A stretch of 64,000 nucleotides of DNA from UBA11475 sp902486425 (GCA_902486425.1 CABTOK010000007.1:62001-126000); one strand, 5' to 3'; shown: positions 6,946 through 16,465, counted from the stretch's first letter. Program-made: numbers and translations. Notes: generated by a model not told the origin, from the sequence alone.

Positions 6946-8814
6946 ATGGTAAAGAAATATGGTTTCGGTAAAGAGACAGAGACGGACGCAGTGTCGGAAA
7001 AAATAGAAGAAAGCAGTAAAAGCGAGCTTGAAATCGAAGCGACCACCGATGCGGAAGGAACTCATTTTACACTGGAACTAACCGATGAAACGGCGGTATA
7101 CGGTCTTGGCGAACAAATGAGAGGAATCAATAAGCGCGGGTGGATATATACAAGCCGTAATATGGACGATCCGTCGTTAACGGAAAGCAGAGAATCGTTG
7201 TACGGATCGCATAATTTTATTCTGATAACAACGAAAGAAAGAAATTCAGGAATATTTATAGACGCGACCGGACGGGTAACGTATGATATCGGTTATACGA
7301 AATACGATGAATTAAGAATAACAGTAAGCGGCGGCTTCGATTTATATACGATTGAAGAAAGAACGGCATTGGAAGTCGTGCGTGAATTCCGGAGAATTAT
7401 AGGGAAGAGTTATGTTCCGCCGAAGTGGGCGTTGGGATACGGACAGTCGCGCTGGGGATATAAGACCGAAGCCGACGTACGGGAAATAGTATCAGGATTC
7501 GAGAAGAATAAATTACCGTTGAGTATGATATACCTTGACATCGACTATATGGACAGGTATAAAGATTTTACGATAGACAAGAATCGTTTTCCGGATTTTG
7601 AAGGATTGGTACGCGAATTAAAGGCGAAAGGAATAAGACTTATACCGATCATAGACGCAGCGATTAAAGTAGAAGAGGGATACGAAGTATACGACGAAGG
7701 AATAAAGAATAATCGTTTCTGCAAAGACAAAAAAGGAAAAGAGTTTATCGTAGGCGTATGGCCCGGCGACTCGGTTTTGCCGGACGTATTAAACAAAGAA
7801 ACGCGGGAATGGTTCGGAGAAAAGTATAAAATACTGTTGGACAAAGGAATAGAAGGTTTCTGGAACGATATGAACGAGCCTTCGTTGTTCTACAGTAAGC
7901 AAAATTTTGTAAAATGTATAAACGAAATAGCCGAAAAGAAAGGAAAAGATTTGCAGGCGGAAGACTTTAACCATATAAATTATTTGTTATCGCAGCTTGC
8001 GAATAACGAAGAAGACTTTAAGAGTTTTTATCATAATGCGGACGGAAAAACGATAAGCCACGACAAGGTTCACAACGTCTACGGCTATTTGTTGACGAGA
8101 GCCGCCGCGGAGTATTTCGAAAAATATAATCCGAACAAAAAATATCTGCTGTTCTCAAGATCTTCGTCAATCGGAATGCATAGATACGGCGGAATATGGA
8201 TGGGCGATAACGCATCCTGGTGGGTGCATATGTTATCCGAGTTTAAAATGTTGCCGTCGTTGAATATGTGCGGATTTTTATATGTGGGGGCGGACGTCGG
8301 CGGATTTGACGGGAATACAACGGAAGACTTATTGCTCAGGTGGTTTGCGTTGAATATTTTTATTCCTTTAATGAGAAATCATTCCGTACCGCAAAGCAGA
8401 AGACAAGAGCCGTATATGTTCGGAAAAACCGAAGTGTTCCGGAATTTTCTGAATATCAGATACAGGTTGATTCCGTATATATACGAAGAACTGGAAAGAT
8501 GCGCCGAATCAAACGAAATGCTGTTCAAGCCGCTTGCGTTTGAGTATCCGGACGATGAACGGGCAAAAGAAACAGAAGATCAGTTGATTTTCGGGAAAGA
8601 GGTAATGTTATCGCCGGTGTTTGAGCAGAACGCAAGCGGGCGATATGTATATTTGCCTGAAAAAATGAAATTGATAAAGATGAAATCCTGCGAGGAATTT
8701 ACGGTAACGGAGTTGGAACAGGGGGATCATTATATTAAAATTCCTTTGGATACCTTCGCCTTTTTCGTAAAAGAAAACGGATATTCAAAAATAATGGACT
8801 ATATACAAAAATAA
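6946..8814 (+). CDS. Glycoside hydrolase family 31 (alpha-glucosidase/alpha-xylosidase type)
   Basis: Retaining alpha-glycosidase with the GH31 nucleophile motif GFWNDMNEPSLF (Asp308) and the acid/base region GADVGGFDGN (Asp450). An N-terminal beta-domain segment (AVYGLGEQMRGINKRG) and the PPKWALGYGQSRWGY strand precede the barrel. There is no signal peptide, so it acts in the cytoplasm on imported oligosaccharides. At 622 residues it is shorter than the common 700-800, with reduced terminal beta-domains, and it has an insertion of about 60 residues after the nucleophile. Leucine is encoded mostly by TTG/TTA and isoleucine by ATA, unlike the CTT/CTC-rich genes downstream, suggesting separate origin. 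Alpha-glucosidase and alpha-xylosidase cannot be told apart here. Confidence 0.88.
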   Translation: MVKKYGFGKETETDAVSEKIEESSKSELEIEATTDAEGTHFTLELTDETAVYGLGEQMRGINKRGWIYTSRNMDDPSLTESRESLYGSHNFILITTKERNSGIFIDATGRVTYDIGYTKYDELRITVSGGFDLYTIEERTALEVVREFRRIIGKSYVPPKWALGYGQSRWGYKTEADVREIVSGFEKNKLPLSMIYLDIDYMDRYKDFTIDKNRFPDFEGLVRELKAKGIRLIPIIDAAIKVEEGYEVYDEGIKNNRFCKDKKGKEFIVGVWPGDSVLPDVLNKETREWFGEKYKILLDKGIEGFWNDMNEPSLFYSKQNFVKCINEIAEKKGKDLQAEDFNHINYLLSQLANNEEDFKSFYHNADGKTISHDKVHNVYGYLLTRAAAEYFEKYNPNKKYLLFSRSSSIGMHRYGGIWMGDNASWWVHMLSEFKMLPSLNMCGFLYVGADVGGFDGNTTEDLLLRWFALNIFIPLMRNHSVPQSRRQEPYMFGKTEVFRNFLNIRYRLIPYIYEELERCAESNEMLFKPLAFEYPDDERAKETEDQLIFGKEVMLSPVFEQNASGRYVYLPEKMKLIKMKSCEEFTVTELEQGDHYIKIPLDTFAFFVKENGYSKIMDYIQK

Positions 8815-8896
8815 AGGTAAAAAAGGTTACCTGCGTCCGATGCGCTTCTGAAAGTTGTACGGAAATCGGAATTTTGTCGTCATAATCAAAACAAAC

Positions 8897-8932
8897 GCCG
8901 CGTGAACCTTATCGGTTTACACGGCAGTTTTT
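8897..8932 (+). terminator. Terminator downstream of the GH31 gene
   Basis: A 12-bp stem with one mismatch and one G-U pair (GCCGCGTGAACC with GGTTTACACGGC) followed by AGTTTTT. The remaining sequence to 9095 is AT-rich, with no further gene seen. Confidence 0.75.
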
Positions 8933-9095
8933 GTACTCTTTGTTTTTGAAAGTACAGTCGTATCTTTTTTTGTGCAAACGGCTTTTAAGTTGCTTATAAT
9001 TTTGTCCGGCTGCCGAAAAAGCTATAAAACACGACGTAATATAAAAATCACAATATAAAAATATTTGCTTAAAATTATATCGGGGAGGTTATTAT

Positions 9096-9752
9096 ATGGA
9101 CAGAACAATTACAGTAAAAGGCTATGGGCATGCTTCTTTAAAACCTGATCTTATCGTCGTTTCGATGACTCTCGAAACCGAAAACCGGGATTACGGCAAA
9201 ACAACGGAACTTGCCGCCGGAAAGATCGAGCTGCTGAACAATTCGCTCGAAAAAATAGGGTTTGAAAAGAAATCCGTCAAAACGACGAATTTTAACGTGC
9301 GTACCGATTACGAAAACGTGAGAGATAATAAAGGCAACTATAAAAGCGTGTTCAAAGGGTACGTTTGCAGACATAACTTGAAAGTCGAATTCGGATTCGA
9401 TACGGGGCTTCTCGCAAAAGTTTTGTCGGCGGTGTCCGAGTGTATGGCTGCGCCCGCACTTTCGATAGCGTTCACAGTGAAAGATCCTTCCTTTATAGGC
9501 GAAGGACTTCTGAAGTCCGCGGCGAAAAATGCGAAAGAAAAGGCGGAGATACTCTGTCTTGCGTCGGGAGTAAAGCTCGGCGAGCTTATATTGATTGATT
9601 ATAACTTCGGAGAAACAAACGTTTATTCCGATACCGATTATAAGGTAGGAAGCCGCATGATGAAAGCCGAAGCGTGCTTGCAGAGTATCGACATAGAACC
9701 CGACGACATAAGCGTGGAAGACAGCGCGACTTTTGTATGGGAAATCGTATAA
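9096..9752 (+). CDS. SIMPL domain protein (DUF541), cytoplasmic form
   Basis: The 218-residue protein starts RTITVKGYGHASLKPDLIVVSMTLE, the typical beginning of the SIMPL/DUF541 (YggE/BP26) fold, and contains the repeated helix-strand pattern and the late AKEKAEILCLASGVKLGEL segment. Characterised members are periplasmic or secreted and linked to oxidative or heat stress, or form channel-like oligomers. This one lacks a signal peptide, so it probably stays in the cytoplasm; its role is unknown. Ribosome site GGGGAGG lies 9-10 bases upstream. It is monocistronic between two intergenic gaps. Confidence 0.85.
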   Translation: MDRTITVKGYGHASLKPDLIVVSMTLETENRDYGKTTELAAGKIELLNNSLEKIGFEKKSVKTTNFNVRTDYENVRDNKGNYKSVFKGYVCRHNLKVEFGFDTGLLAKVLSAVSECMAAPALSIAFTVKDPSFIGEGLLKSAAKNAKEKAEILCLASGVKLGELILIDYNFGETNVYSDTDYKVGSRMMKAEACLQSIDIEPDDISVEDSATFVWEIV

Positions 9753-9944
9753 CAATTCTGTTCTTGCTGAATAAAAATCATGTATTCTCCTTTTAATTTT
9801 TATATAAAGGTGGCGTTATACGCTTTTAGTTTTCAGTAAAAAGTGATAAAATATTTTAGATAGGGTAAAAACCCGTTGCGGTATGTAAAAACGGTTTTAT
9901 ATCCGCAAAATAGTGTTATTCTTAAGAGAAAAAAGAGGTTACTG

Positions 9945-11339
9945 ATGAATTTAAGAAGAGAGTCCGATTCGATCGGCGAACTCGAAGTAAACGAAAACGC
10001 TTATTACGGCGTGCAGTCGCTCCGAGCGGAGCATAACTTCAATATAACGCACAGCCATATGCATCCGGCTCTTGTCGAAGCGCTTGCCAAGCTCAAAAAA
10101 GCCGCCGCGATAACCAATTACGAAGCCGGTAAATTGTCCGAAGAACGCAAAAACGCGATAATTCAGGCTGCGGACGAAGTTATTTCGGGTAAATTAAGAA
10201 AAGAATTTATCGTTGACGCTATTCAGGGCGGTGCGGGGACGTCCGCAAACATGAACGCCAATGAAGTAATAGCAAACCGCGCTATCGAAATTCTGGGCGG
10301 TAAAAAGGGCGATTATACGATCGTTCATCCCAACGACCACGTCAATATGAGCCAGTCCACGAACGACGTTTATCCGTCGGCGGGCAAAATAGCGATGGTA
10401 ACGCTTCTCAACGGACTTCTGCCCGAAATCGAAAGACTCGACAATGCTCTTATGGCTAAGGCAGAGGAATTCAACGGCGTTTTAAAGGTCGGCAGAACGC
10501 AGCTTCAGGACGCCGTTCCTATGAGACTCGGACAGGAATTCCATGCGTACGGTACGGCGATAAAGCGCGATTACATGAGAGTTAAAAACGCAAAATCCGT
10601 TTTACATACGCTCAATATGGGAGCGACGGCGATAGGCACCGCTATAAACAGCAACCCGTATTATCTCGATAATATAGTCAAAAACGTTTCGAAGGTCTGC
10701 GGAGATGAGTATGTTCAGGCGACCGATCTTTTCGACGGAACAAGCAATCTCGACGGCTATACCGAAGTTTCGGGTACTCTCAAAACGCTTGCCGTAGACC
10801 TGTCTAAAATGTGTAACGATTTAAGGCTTTTGTCGAGCGGTCCCAAGACCGGCTTTGCAGAAATTATTCTTCCGGCAAAGCAGAACGGCTCTTCGATCAT
10901 GCCGGGCAAAGTAAACCCCGTTATACCCGAAGTTGTTACGCAGGTAGCCTTCAAGGTTATCGGTAACGATATGACCGTAACGATGGCGGCGGAGGCGGGA
11001 CAGCTTGAACTCAACGCTTTCGAACCTGTTATATTTTACTCGATGCTCGAAAGTATTTCGATGCTTACGGGTGCGATAAAAACGCTTATCGACAACTGCA
11101 TAAACGGTATCGTTGCCAACAAAAAACGCTGCGCCGAACTTTTGAGCGGAAGCATTGCCGTGGTTACCGCGCTTTCGCCGTATATCGGTTATAAAAAGGC
11201 GGCGGCTATCGCTCATGAATCTTTGGACACCGGCGTTACCGTAAAAGAAATTGTTTTAAGAGAGAACCTTATGGACGAAGAAACTCTTAAAACCGTTCTC
11301 GACATAAACGCCATGACAGAACCCAAACATCTAAAGTAA
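9945..11339 (+). CDS. aspA: Aspartate ammonia-lyase (aspartase)
   Basis: Deaminates L-aspartate to fumarate and ammonia. The 464-residue protein belongs to the fumarase/aspartase superfamily, with signature GSSIMPGKVNP at residues 315-325 and the substrate loop NMSQSTNDVYPSA; the Val-Tyr-Pro version is typical of aspartases, while fumarases usually have NMGQSSNDTFP. The ATG at 9945 is chosen over an in-frame start at 9876 because AAGAGGT lies 6 bases before it and family alignment begins at LRRESDSIGELEV. It stands alone, with a good terminator behind. Confidence 0.93.
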   Translation: MNLRRESDSIGELEVNENAYYGVQSLRAEHNFNITHSHMHPALVEALAKLKKAAAITNYEAGKLSEERKNAIIQAADEVISGKLRKEFIVDAIQGGAGTSANMNANEVIANRAIEILGGKKGDYTIVHPNDHVNMSQSTNDVYPSAGKIAMVTLLNGLLPEIERLDNALMAKAEEFNGVLKVGRTQLQDAVPMRLGQEFHAYGTAIKRDYMRVKNAKSVLHTLNMGATAIGTAINSNPYYLDNIVKNVSKVCGDEYVQATDLFDGTSNLDGYTEVSGTLKTLAVDLSKMCNDLRLLSSGPKTGFAEIILPAKQNGSSIMPGKVNPVIPEVVTQVAFKVIGNDMTVTMAAEAGQLELNAFEPVIFYSMLESISMLTGAIKTLIDNCINGIVANKKRCAELLSGSIAVVTALSPYIGYKKAAAIAHESLDTGVTVKEIVLRENLMDEETLKTVLDINAMTEPKHLK

Positions 11340-11359
11340 CAAGTTAAAAAACAAGAATA

Positions 11360-11388
11360 AAAGCCGCATAAAATATGCGGCTTTTATA
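11360..11388 (+). terminator. Terminator of aspA
   Basis: Perfect 10-bp stem AAAGCCGCAT/ATGCGGCTTT with loop AAAAT, then a T-rich tail. Confidence 0.85.
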
Positions 11389-11473
11389 TTTATTTAATGT
11401 AATACGGTATTATTTCAACGCGACAGGTTATATAAAACCATACCTTTATAAATTGAATTTTTGTATTCTGTAA

Positions 11474-11500
11474 AAAAGAACGGCTTTTCACCGTTCTTTT
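11474..11500. terminator. Bidirectional terminator, end of the polA-coaE transcript
   Basis: AAAAGAACGG/CCGTTCTTTT stem with a 7-base loop and A/T tracts on both sides. It touches the coaE stop codon, so it mainly ends the minus-strand transcript. Confidence 0.85.
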
Positions 11501-12148
11501 TTAATGTTGCTTTAATTTTTCTTTAACTTTTGAGAGAGCAAAGATAAGAGAAGCTTTTAATGAAGAAGAATCGCCGTCGTTATAAATAATAGTGTAAACA
11601 GGGGAAAAAAGTCCTGATTTCAAGCGGGTTTCGGACTCTTTTACAAGAGCGGGTAAACCGGTCTCGTAATCGAACTGGCTATTTATTCTGGCGGTAATCG
11701 CTTCTTCTGTCATAGAAGATCTTTTTACTACGGAATCTATCCGCGATTTCAGATCGCGTTTTATGATAAAAACTTCGTCAAAGTCGTTTTGCAGACCGCT
11801 TTCAAAGAGAACGGGTACTTCCGATACGACCACGCCGCTCGCATTTTTAATGTTATCGAAAAGAGTTTTTACGATATAAGGATGGGTGAGCTCGTTAAGT
11901 TTTTTAAGTGCGGCTTTGTCCGAAAACACTATGTCGGCAAGTGTTTTTTTGGATATATTTCCGTTACTGTCCAAAATCTTTTCGCCGAAAAGATTGATGA
12001 CGGCGGACTTCAGATTTTCGTCGTCATACATGTTCTTAGCTATTTCGTCGCACGAAAATGTCTGATATCCGAGCGATTTTATTATATCCGAAGCAAACGA
12101 TTTTCCGCTGCCTATTCCGCCGGTTACGGCGATTGAATATTTTGCCAT
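11501..12148 (-). CDS. coaE: Dephospho-CoA kinase
   Basis: Catalyses the final step of coenzyme A synthesis, phosphorylating the ribose 3'-OH of dephospho-CoA. The 215-residue protein has the P-loop GGIGSGKS at residues 10-17, the CDEIAK segment, and LTHP followed by VVSEVPVLFESGL, all standard for CoaE. It is 77 bases downstream of polA on the same strand. The polA-coaE order is common in Firmicutes, where mutM often sits between them; mutM is absent here. Confidence 0.95.
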   Translation of the reverse strand: MAKYSIAVTGGIGSGKSFASDIIKSLGYQTFSCDEIAKNMYDDENLKSAVINLFGEKILDSNGNISKKTLADIVFSDKAALKKLNELTHPYIVKTLFDNIKNASGVVVSEVPVLFESGLQNDFDEVFIIKRDLKSRIDSVVKRSSMTEEAITARINSQFDYETGLPALVKESETRLKSGLFSPVYTIIYNDGDSSSLKASLIFALSKVKEKLKQH

Positions 12149-12225
12149 AATGCGCCTTGATTTAAAATAATTTAATGTTTTTTAATTGGTTTTTAATCCG
12201 ATTTTCGGATTACGTATTTACCTTT

Positions 12226-14892
12226 TTATTTCGCGTCGAACCAGGTTTTGCCGACCTCCGCATTTGCGACAAGGGGAGCTTCGAGCCGGATCGCTCCTTC
12301 CATTTCTTCGGTAAGGAGTTTTTTGACTGCCGGAACTTCTTCGTCCGGAGCGTCGATTATAAGTTCGTCGTGGATCTGAAGAATAAGTTTTGCCTTGAAT
12401 CCTTCGTTTTTAAGACGGTTTGCAACTCTTATCATCGCTATTTTTATTATGTCCGCGCTCGTACCCTGAAGGGGCATGTTCATCGCGGCGCGTTCCGAAA
12501 ACGAGCGGAGATTAAAGTTTTTTGAAGAAATATCGGGGAGATAACGTCTGCGTTTAAAATATGTTTCGACGTAGCCGTGTTCGTGCGCAAAGGCGACGTT
12601 TTTGTCCATATATTCTTTTACTTCCGGATATTTTTCGAAATATTTTTTGATGTAATCTTTTGCAACGGCAGGCGAAGTTTTAAGGTTTTTCGCCAAACCG
12701 TATTCGCTTATGCCGTAAATCACGCCGAAGTTTACCGCTTTCGCTTTTTTGCGCATTTCGGGGGTGACGTCTTTTATCGGGACGTCGAATACCTGCGAGG
12801 CGGTTTCCGCATGGATATCTTCGCCTTTTTTATAGGCGGAAATAAGAGACTCGGACTTACTGAAATTTGCAAGAAGTCTTAATTCTATCTGCGAGTAATC
12901 CGCACCGACGAGGGTGTGGAACTCGTCTCTCGCGACAAATGCCTTACGGATAATTTTTCCTTCGTCTCTTATAGGAATGTTCTGAAGATTCGGCTCTTTT
13001 GACGAAAGTCTGCCCGTGGTCGTAACCGTCTGATTGAACGACGTGTGTATAAGTCCCGTGTTCTTTTCGATAAGAGGTTTGAAACCGTCTATATAAGTGG
13101 ATAAAAGCTTTTGAATTTTGCGATATTCGAGAATTTTTTCGACGATAGGGTAGTCGTCAGACAAGCCTTCGAGAATTTCGATAGCGGTCGAATAGGATCC
13201 CGTTTTTTTGCGTTTCGGGTAGGGTATAGCCAGCTTTTCGAATAAAATATTGCCGAGTTGCTTGGGCGAGTTGATATTGAAGCCGTCGTCGCCCGAAAGG
13301 TCGTGAATTTCTTTGTCGAGCTTTTTAAGATCTTCGCCGTATTCTTTCGAAAGTTCCGAAAGCGCCTTTTCGTCTACTTTGAATCCCGTTATTTCCATGT
13401 CGAACAAAACGTCCGCAAGGGGGAGTTCTATATCGCTGTACAGCGATAAAAGATTGTCCTTTTTAAGCTTGTCGGTTAACGTTTCAAAAAGTCGGTAAAG
13501 CGAGTACGACGGCATGGATTCGGCAAGACGGGCTTCGACGATCGCGTCCGAAAGGCTTTCGTCTTTTCCGGGCGAATCTACGTATTTTATAAGAGAAACG
13601 TCATCCGCCGTCGCTTCGAATTTTATGCCGAGAGAACAGAGCTTGTGCATCAGATCTTTTTTGCCGTACACGATAAGACGGTTATTCTTTGAGAAAAGTC
13701 TTTTAACGCTTTCTAATATTTCGGACAGATTAAAACCGTCGGATAAAAGATTTTCTTTTACGGGAGCAAAATATTCGGTGCAGCAAGAGTCGTTTACGGT
13801 TATAGGATATAAAATAAGATCGGTTTCGAATACGACGGAAAACATATTGTAAGAATTTATTATTTCATTAAGTTCGTTTACCGATAAAATTCTTACTCTT
13901 TTTACTGTTTTTTCGGTATTAACGGCCGAAGTATCCGCTGCTGTTCCGGATGTGGCTTCGTGTAAGTCTGTTTTGGCTTCGGTATTTACCGCGCCGTCCG
14001 CAGATAATGCCGAAGAATTTGCGGCACCCGAAGAAGAATCTTCGAAAAGATTTTTACGCGACAACAACTTGTTAAAGTCGAGTTCGATGAACTTTCTTCT
14101 CGCTTCTACCGAAAACGGAAGGGGATATGTCATTTTTTCAAGCTCGTAAGATACGTCGACGCTCGTGTCGATGGTAGCGAGTTTACGCGACAGTATCGCC
14201 GAATCGTGACCGAGAATAACCTTTTCTTTAAGTTTGCCGGTGAGTTCGTCTGTGTGTTTATAAAGATTTTCGACCGATTCGTATTTTTGTAAAAGGGTTA
14301 TCGCCGTTTTTTCGCCTACGCCCGGAATACCCGGAATATTATCCGACGAGTCGCCCATAAGAGCTTTAAGTTCTACTATCTGCCATGGTGAAATTCCGAG
14401 CTTTTCCTTAAAATCCGCATTGTTATAAACTTCTACGTCGGAGATTCCTCGCTTTGTAAAATGTACTTCGGTCTCGTCGTCAACAAGCTGAAACGAGTCG
14501 CGGTCGCCGGTAAAAATTTCGGTAGGGATATGCGTGTTTTTTGATATGGTGCCGATAAGATCGTCGGCTTCGAACCCCGGCTTTTCGATACAGCAGATGC
14601 CCATTACGGTCAGAACTTCTTTAAGAAGAGGAATCTGCGGGCGGAGCTCTTCGGGCATAGGCTTACGCGTGCCTTTGTATGCGGAATATATTTCGTGGCG
14701 GAACGTCGGGTGATGAACGTCGAAACAAACCGCGATATATTCCGGTTTATCGTCCGAGATGAGTTTTAAAAGCATGTTTATAAAGCCGTAGACCGCGTTT
14801 GTCGGAACGCCGTTTTTAGAGGTTAATAAAGGCGTTGCGTAAAAGGCGCGGTTTATAAGGCTGTTGCCGTCGATCAAAATCAGTTTTTTCAT
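12226..14892 (-). CDS. polA: DNA polymerase I, without proofreading site
   Basis: The 888-residue protein fills Okazaki gaps and performs repair synthesis. An N-terminal 5' nuclease domain (about 1-285, starting ILIDGNSLINRAFYA) is followed by a low-complexity Ser/Ala/Thr linker (about 285-325), a degenerate 3'-5' exonuclease-like domain, and the polymerase domain with GRLSSKEPNLQNIPIR, motif A GADYSQIELRLLAN, motif B KAKAVNFGVIYG and motif C IHDE (HDE at 841-843). In the exonuclease-like domain the first metal-binding Asp-x-Glu is not preserved (VVFETDL), so proofreading is probably lost, as in Bacillus Pol I. The long linker is unusual. Confidence 0.96.
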   Translation of the reverse strand: MKKLILIDGNSLINRAFYATPLLTSKNGVPTNAVYGFINMLLKLISDDKPEYIAVCFDVHHPTFRHEIYSAYKGTRKPMPEELRPQIPLLKEVLTVMGICCIEKPGFEADDLIGTISKNTHIPTEIFTGDRDSFQLVDDETEVHFTKRGISDVEVYNNADFKEKLGISPWQIVELKALMGDSSDNIPGIPGVGEKTAITLLQKYESVENLYKHTDELTGKLKEKVILGHDSAILSRKLATIDTSVDVSYELEKMTYPLPFSVEARRKFIELDFNKLLSRKNLFEDSSSGAANSSALSADGAVNTEAKTDLHEATSGTAADTSAVNTEKTVKRVRILSVNELNEIINSYNMFSVVFETDLILYPITVNDSCCTEYFAPVKENLLSDGFNLSEILESVKRLFSKNNRLIVYGKKDLMHKLCSLGIKFEATADDVSLIKYVDSPGKDESLSDAIVEARLAESMPSYSLYRLFETLTDKLKKDNLLSLYSDIELPLADVLFDMEITGFKVDEKALSELSKEYGEDLKKLDKEIHDLSGDDGFNINSPKQLGNILFEKLAIPYPKRKKTGSYSTAIEILEGLSDDYPIVEKILEYRKIQKLLSTYIDGFKPLIEKNTGLIHTSFNQTVTTTGRLSSKEPNLQNIPIRDEGKIIRKAFVARDEFHTLVGADYSQIELRLLANFSKSESLISAYKKGEDIHAETASQVFDVPIKDVTPEMRKKAKAVNFGVIYGISEYGLAKNLKTSPAVAKDYIKKYFEKYPEVKEYMDKNVAFAHEHGYVETYFKRRRYLPDISSKNFNLRSFSERAAMNMPLQGTSADIIKIAMIRVANRLKNEGFKAKLILQIHDELIIDAPDEEVPAVKKLLTEEMEGAIRLEAPLVANAEVGKTWFDAK

Positions 14893-15055
14893 AAAACCCT
14901 CGAAATATTAGTTGCTTTTTTTACTGAACTATGTTATTATTTTTTAGCATTTATCGGAAATTAAACGTTTGAGAAGGGTAAATGTCTGCGATTTGCTATT
15001 ATATTTATTTTACCAAATCGTTATAAAAAAAGCAAGCGAAACAAAATTCAGATAC

Positions 15056-15142
15056 GCCGGTGTGGTGGAATTGGCAGACGCGCGGGACTCAAAATCCCGT
15101 GGTAGCGATACCGTGTGGGTTCGACCCCCACCACCGGCACCA
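15056..15142 (+). tRNA. tRNA-Leu, anticodon CAA
   Basis: The 87-base class II tRNA has acceptor stem GCCGGTG/CACCGGC, anticodon stem CGGGA/TCCCG around loop CTCAAAA (anticodon CAA, reading UUG), a long variable arm and an encoded CCA. It is divergent from polA. Confidence 0.95.
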
Positions 15143-15145
15143 GAT

Positions 15146-15183
15146 AAACGGTTTATAAGACTTTCTTATAGACCGTTTTTTGT
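15146..15183 (+). terminator. Terminator of tRNA-Leu(CAA)
   Basis: A 14-bp stem (15146-15159 with 15165-15178), 5-base loop, then a T-rich run. Confidence 0.85.
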
Positions 15184-15203
15184 TTGGAGCGGCGGGTAAT
15201 TTA

Positions 15204-15231
15204 TTGAAAACTCCGCAAAATATGCTATAAT
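15204..15231 (+). promoter_or_regulatory. Orphan sigma-A promoter
   Basis: TTGAAA (15204-15209), 16-base spacer, TATAAT (15226-15231). No open reading frame follows on this strand before the terminator at 15306-15340, so it may drive a short RNA of about 100 bases. Confidence 0.45.
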
Positions 15232-15305
15232 TATTTCGATAAAAAGCCGTTTGCCAAATATTACCGCGACGAAGTAAAATAAAATTATAAAGAAAAAGAA
15301 GATAC

Positions 15306-15340
15306 AAAAAAGGACCTTACCGATCGGTAAAGTCCTTTTA
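15306..15340. terminator. Bidirectional terminator before mscS
   Basis: AAAAGGAC/GTCCTTTT with an inner TTACCG/CGGTAA after one mismatch, flanked by A6 and a T-run. It serves the minus-strand mscS gene and any plus-strand RNA from the promoter at 15204. Confidence 0.8.
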
Positions 15341-15425
15341 TGTTTTATCTGGTTTTTATTGATTTAACAGAATATGCGGTTTATAAGGCTGTTTCGGCTA
15401 AGCTATATTAAAAGAAAAACCGAGA

Positions 15426-16256
15426 TCAGTCGTTTTTAACGTGAACGTCGAGCTGATTGAAGGGAATTTCGATTCCGTTTTCGTCGAAAGCTTTTTTAAC
15501 GGCTTCGTTCATATTGAAGAATACCGTCCAGTAATCGTCCGTTTTGCACCAGCATTTAGCCGACAAAACAATCGCGCTGTCGCCCTGAGAGGACATTCTT
15601 ACGGTCGTTGCGGGATCTTTTAATATAAGTTCGTCCTTAGCCGCTACGTCGATAATAACTTTCTGAGCCTTTTCGAAATCAGCCGAGTATGAGATTGAGA
15701 AGGAAAGATCGACTCTTCTCATATCATTTTCGGTATAATTTACTATTTCGGTAGTCGAAAGTTTTCCGTTAGGAAGATAAACAACTTTATTGTCGGGAGT
15801 TCTTATTTTTGTATTGCAGATAAAAATATCTTCGACGGTTCCCGAATATCCGCACGCTTCGATATAGTCGTCGTCCTTAAACGGGTGAGTTACGAGCAAA
15901 AGTACGCCGCCCGCAAAGTTTGAAAGCGTTCCGTTTACGGCGAGACCTACGCCTACGCCGAGAGAAGCGATGAGTGCGCTTATACCGCTTGTGTCGAGTC
16001 CGAGATATCCGACGATTGCTATTACGACAAGAATTTTAAGGATTACTTTAAGTACGTACGAAAGCGTTCTGTAAAGAGTTTTATTTACCTTGCCGTTAGT
16101 TTTTTCTTCGAGTTTTTTGCCTTTTTTGGCGATTGACCTGCTTATGCCGTTGATTATCGCAAAGGATATTATAAGAACTAATATTGCGATAAGAATTTTA
16201 ATTCCCGTCGAAGTAAGCCATGACTGAATCGTAGACCAAAATTGATTCCAATCCAT
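15426..16256 (-). CDS. mscS: Small-conductance mechanosensitive channel, MscS family
   Basis: The 276-residue membrane protein opens under turgor to release solutes. It has an N-terminal segment and two further transmembrane helices; the pore helix ALIASLGVGVGLAVNGTLSNFAGG carries the Gly/Ala pattern of TM3. The beta-domain KDDDYIEACGYSGTVEDI and the RTPDNKVVYLPNGKL motif follow. The ribosome site GGAGAAC is directly upstream. Its own promoter is visible (TTGACA-17-TATACT at 16336-16364). It is next to the Ktr genes, so both neighbours deal with osmotic or ion balance. Confidence 0.93.
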   Translation of the reverse strand: MDWNQFWSTIQSWLTSTGIKILIAILVLIISFAIINGISRSIAKKGKKLEEKTNGKVNKTLYRTLSYVLKVILKILVVIAIVGYLGLDTSGISALIASLGVGVGLAVNGTLSNFAGGVLLLVTHPFKDDDYIEACGYSGTVEDIFICNTKIRTPDNKVVYLPNGKLSTTEIVNYTENDMRRVDLSFSISYSADFEKAQKVIIDVAAKDELILKDPATTVRMSSQGDSAIVLSAKCWCKTDDYWTVFFNMNEAVKKAFDENGIEIPFNQLDVHVKND

Positions 16257-16335
16257 AATGTTCTCCTTTGTTTTTTGTATTTGCCGAACGGTATTTTACA
16301 TAGCGTTTTTACCGAAAAACCGTTCAACGGGGAAT

Positions 16336-16364
16336 AGTATATTATAAAAGAAAGCTTTTGTCAA
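16336..16364 (-). promoter_or_regulatory. Promoter of mscS
   Basis: On the minus strand TTGACA (16364-16359) and TATACT (16341-16336) are 17 bases apart. Leader of about 75 bases. Confidence 0.7.
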
Positions 16365-16465
16365 ACGACGGCGGGTAAAAATCGCCGTTTTTATCAATAT
16401 TTACAAGACGCTTTTATTTGTTCCGCAATTTGGTAAACGCATGTGTAAAAACTTTTAGCGATAAA

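Noticed and set aside
8815..8832. AGGTAA/TTACCT palindrome after the GH31 gene as an insertion-sequence end
   Set aside because: Six base pairs only, no partner copy, no transposase and no target duplication seen.
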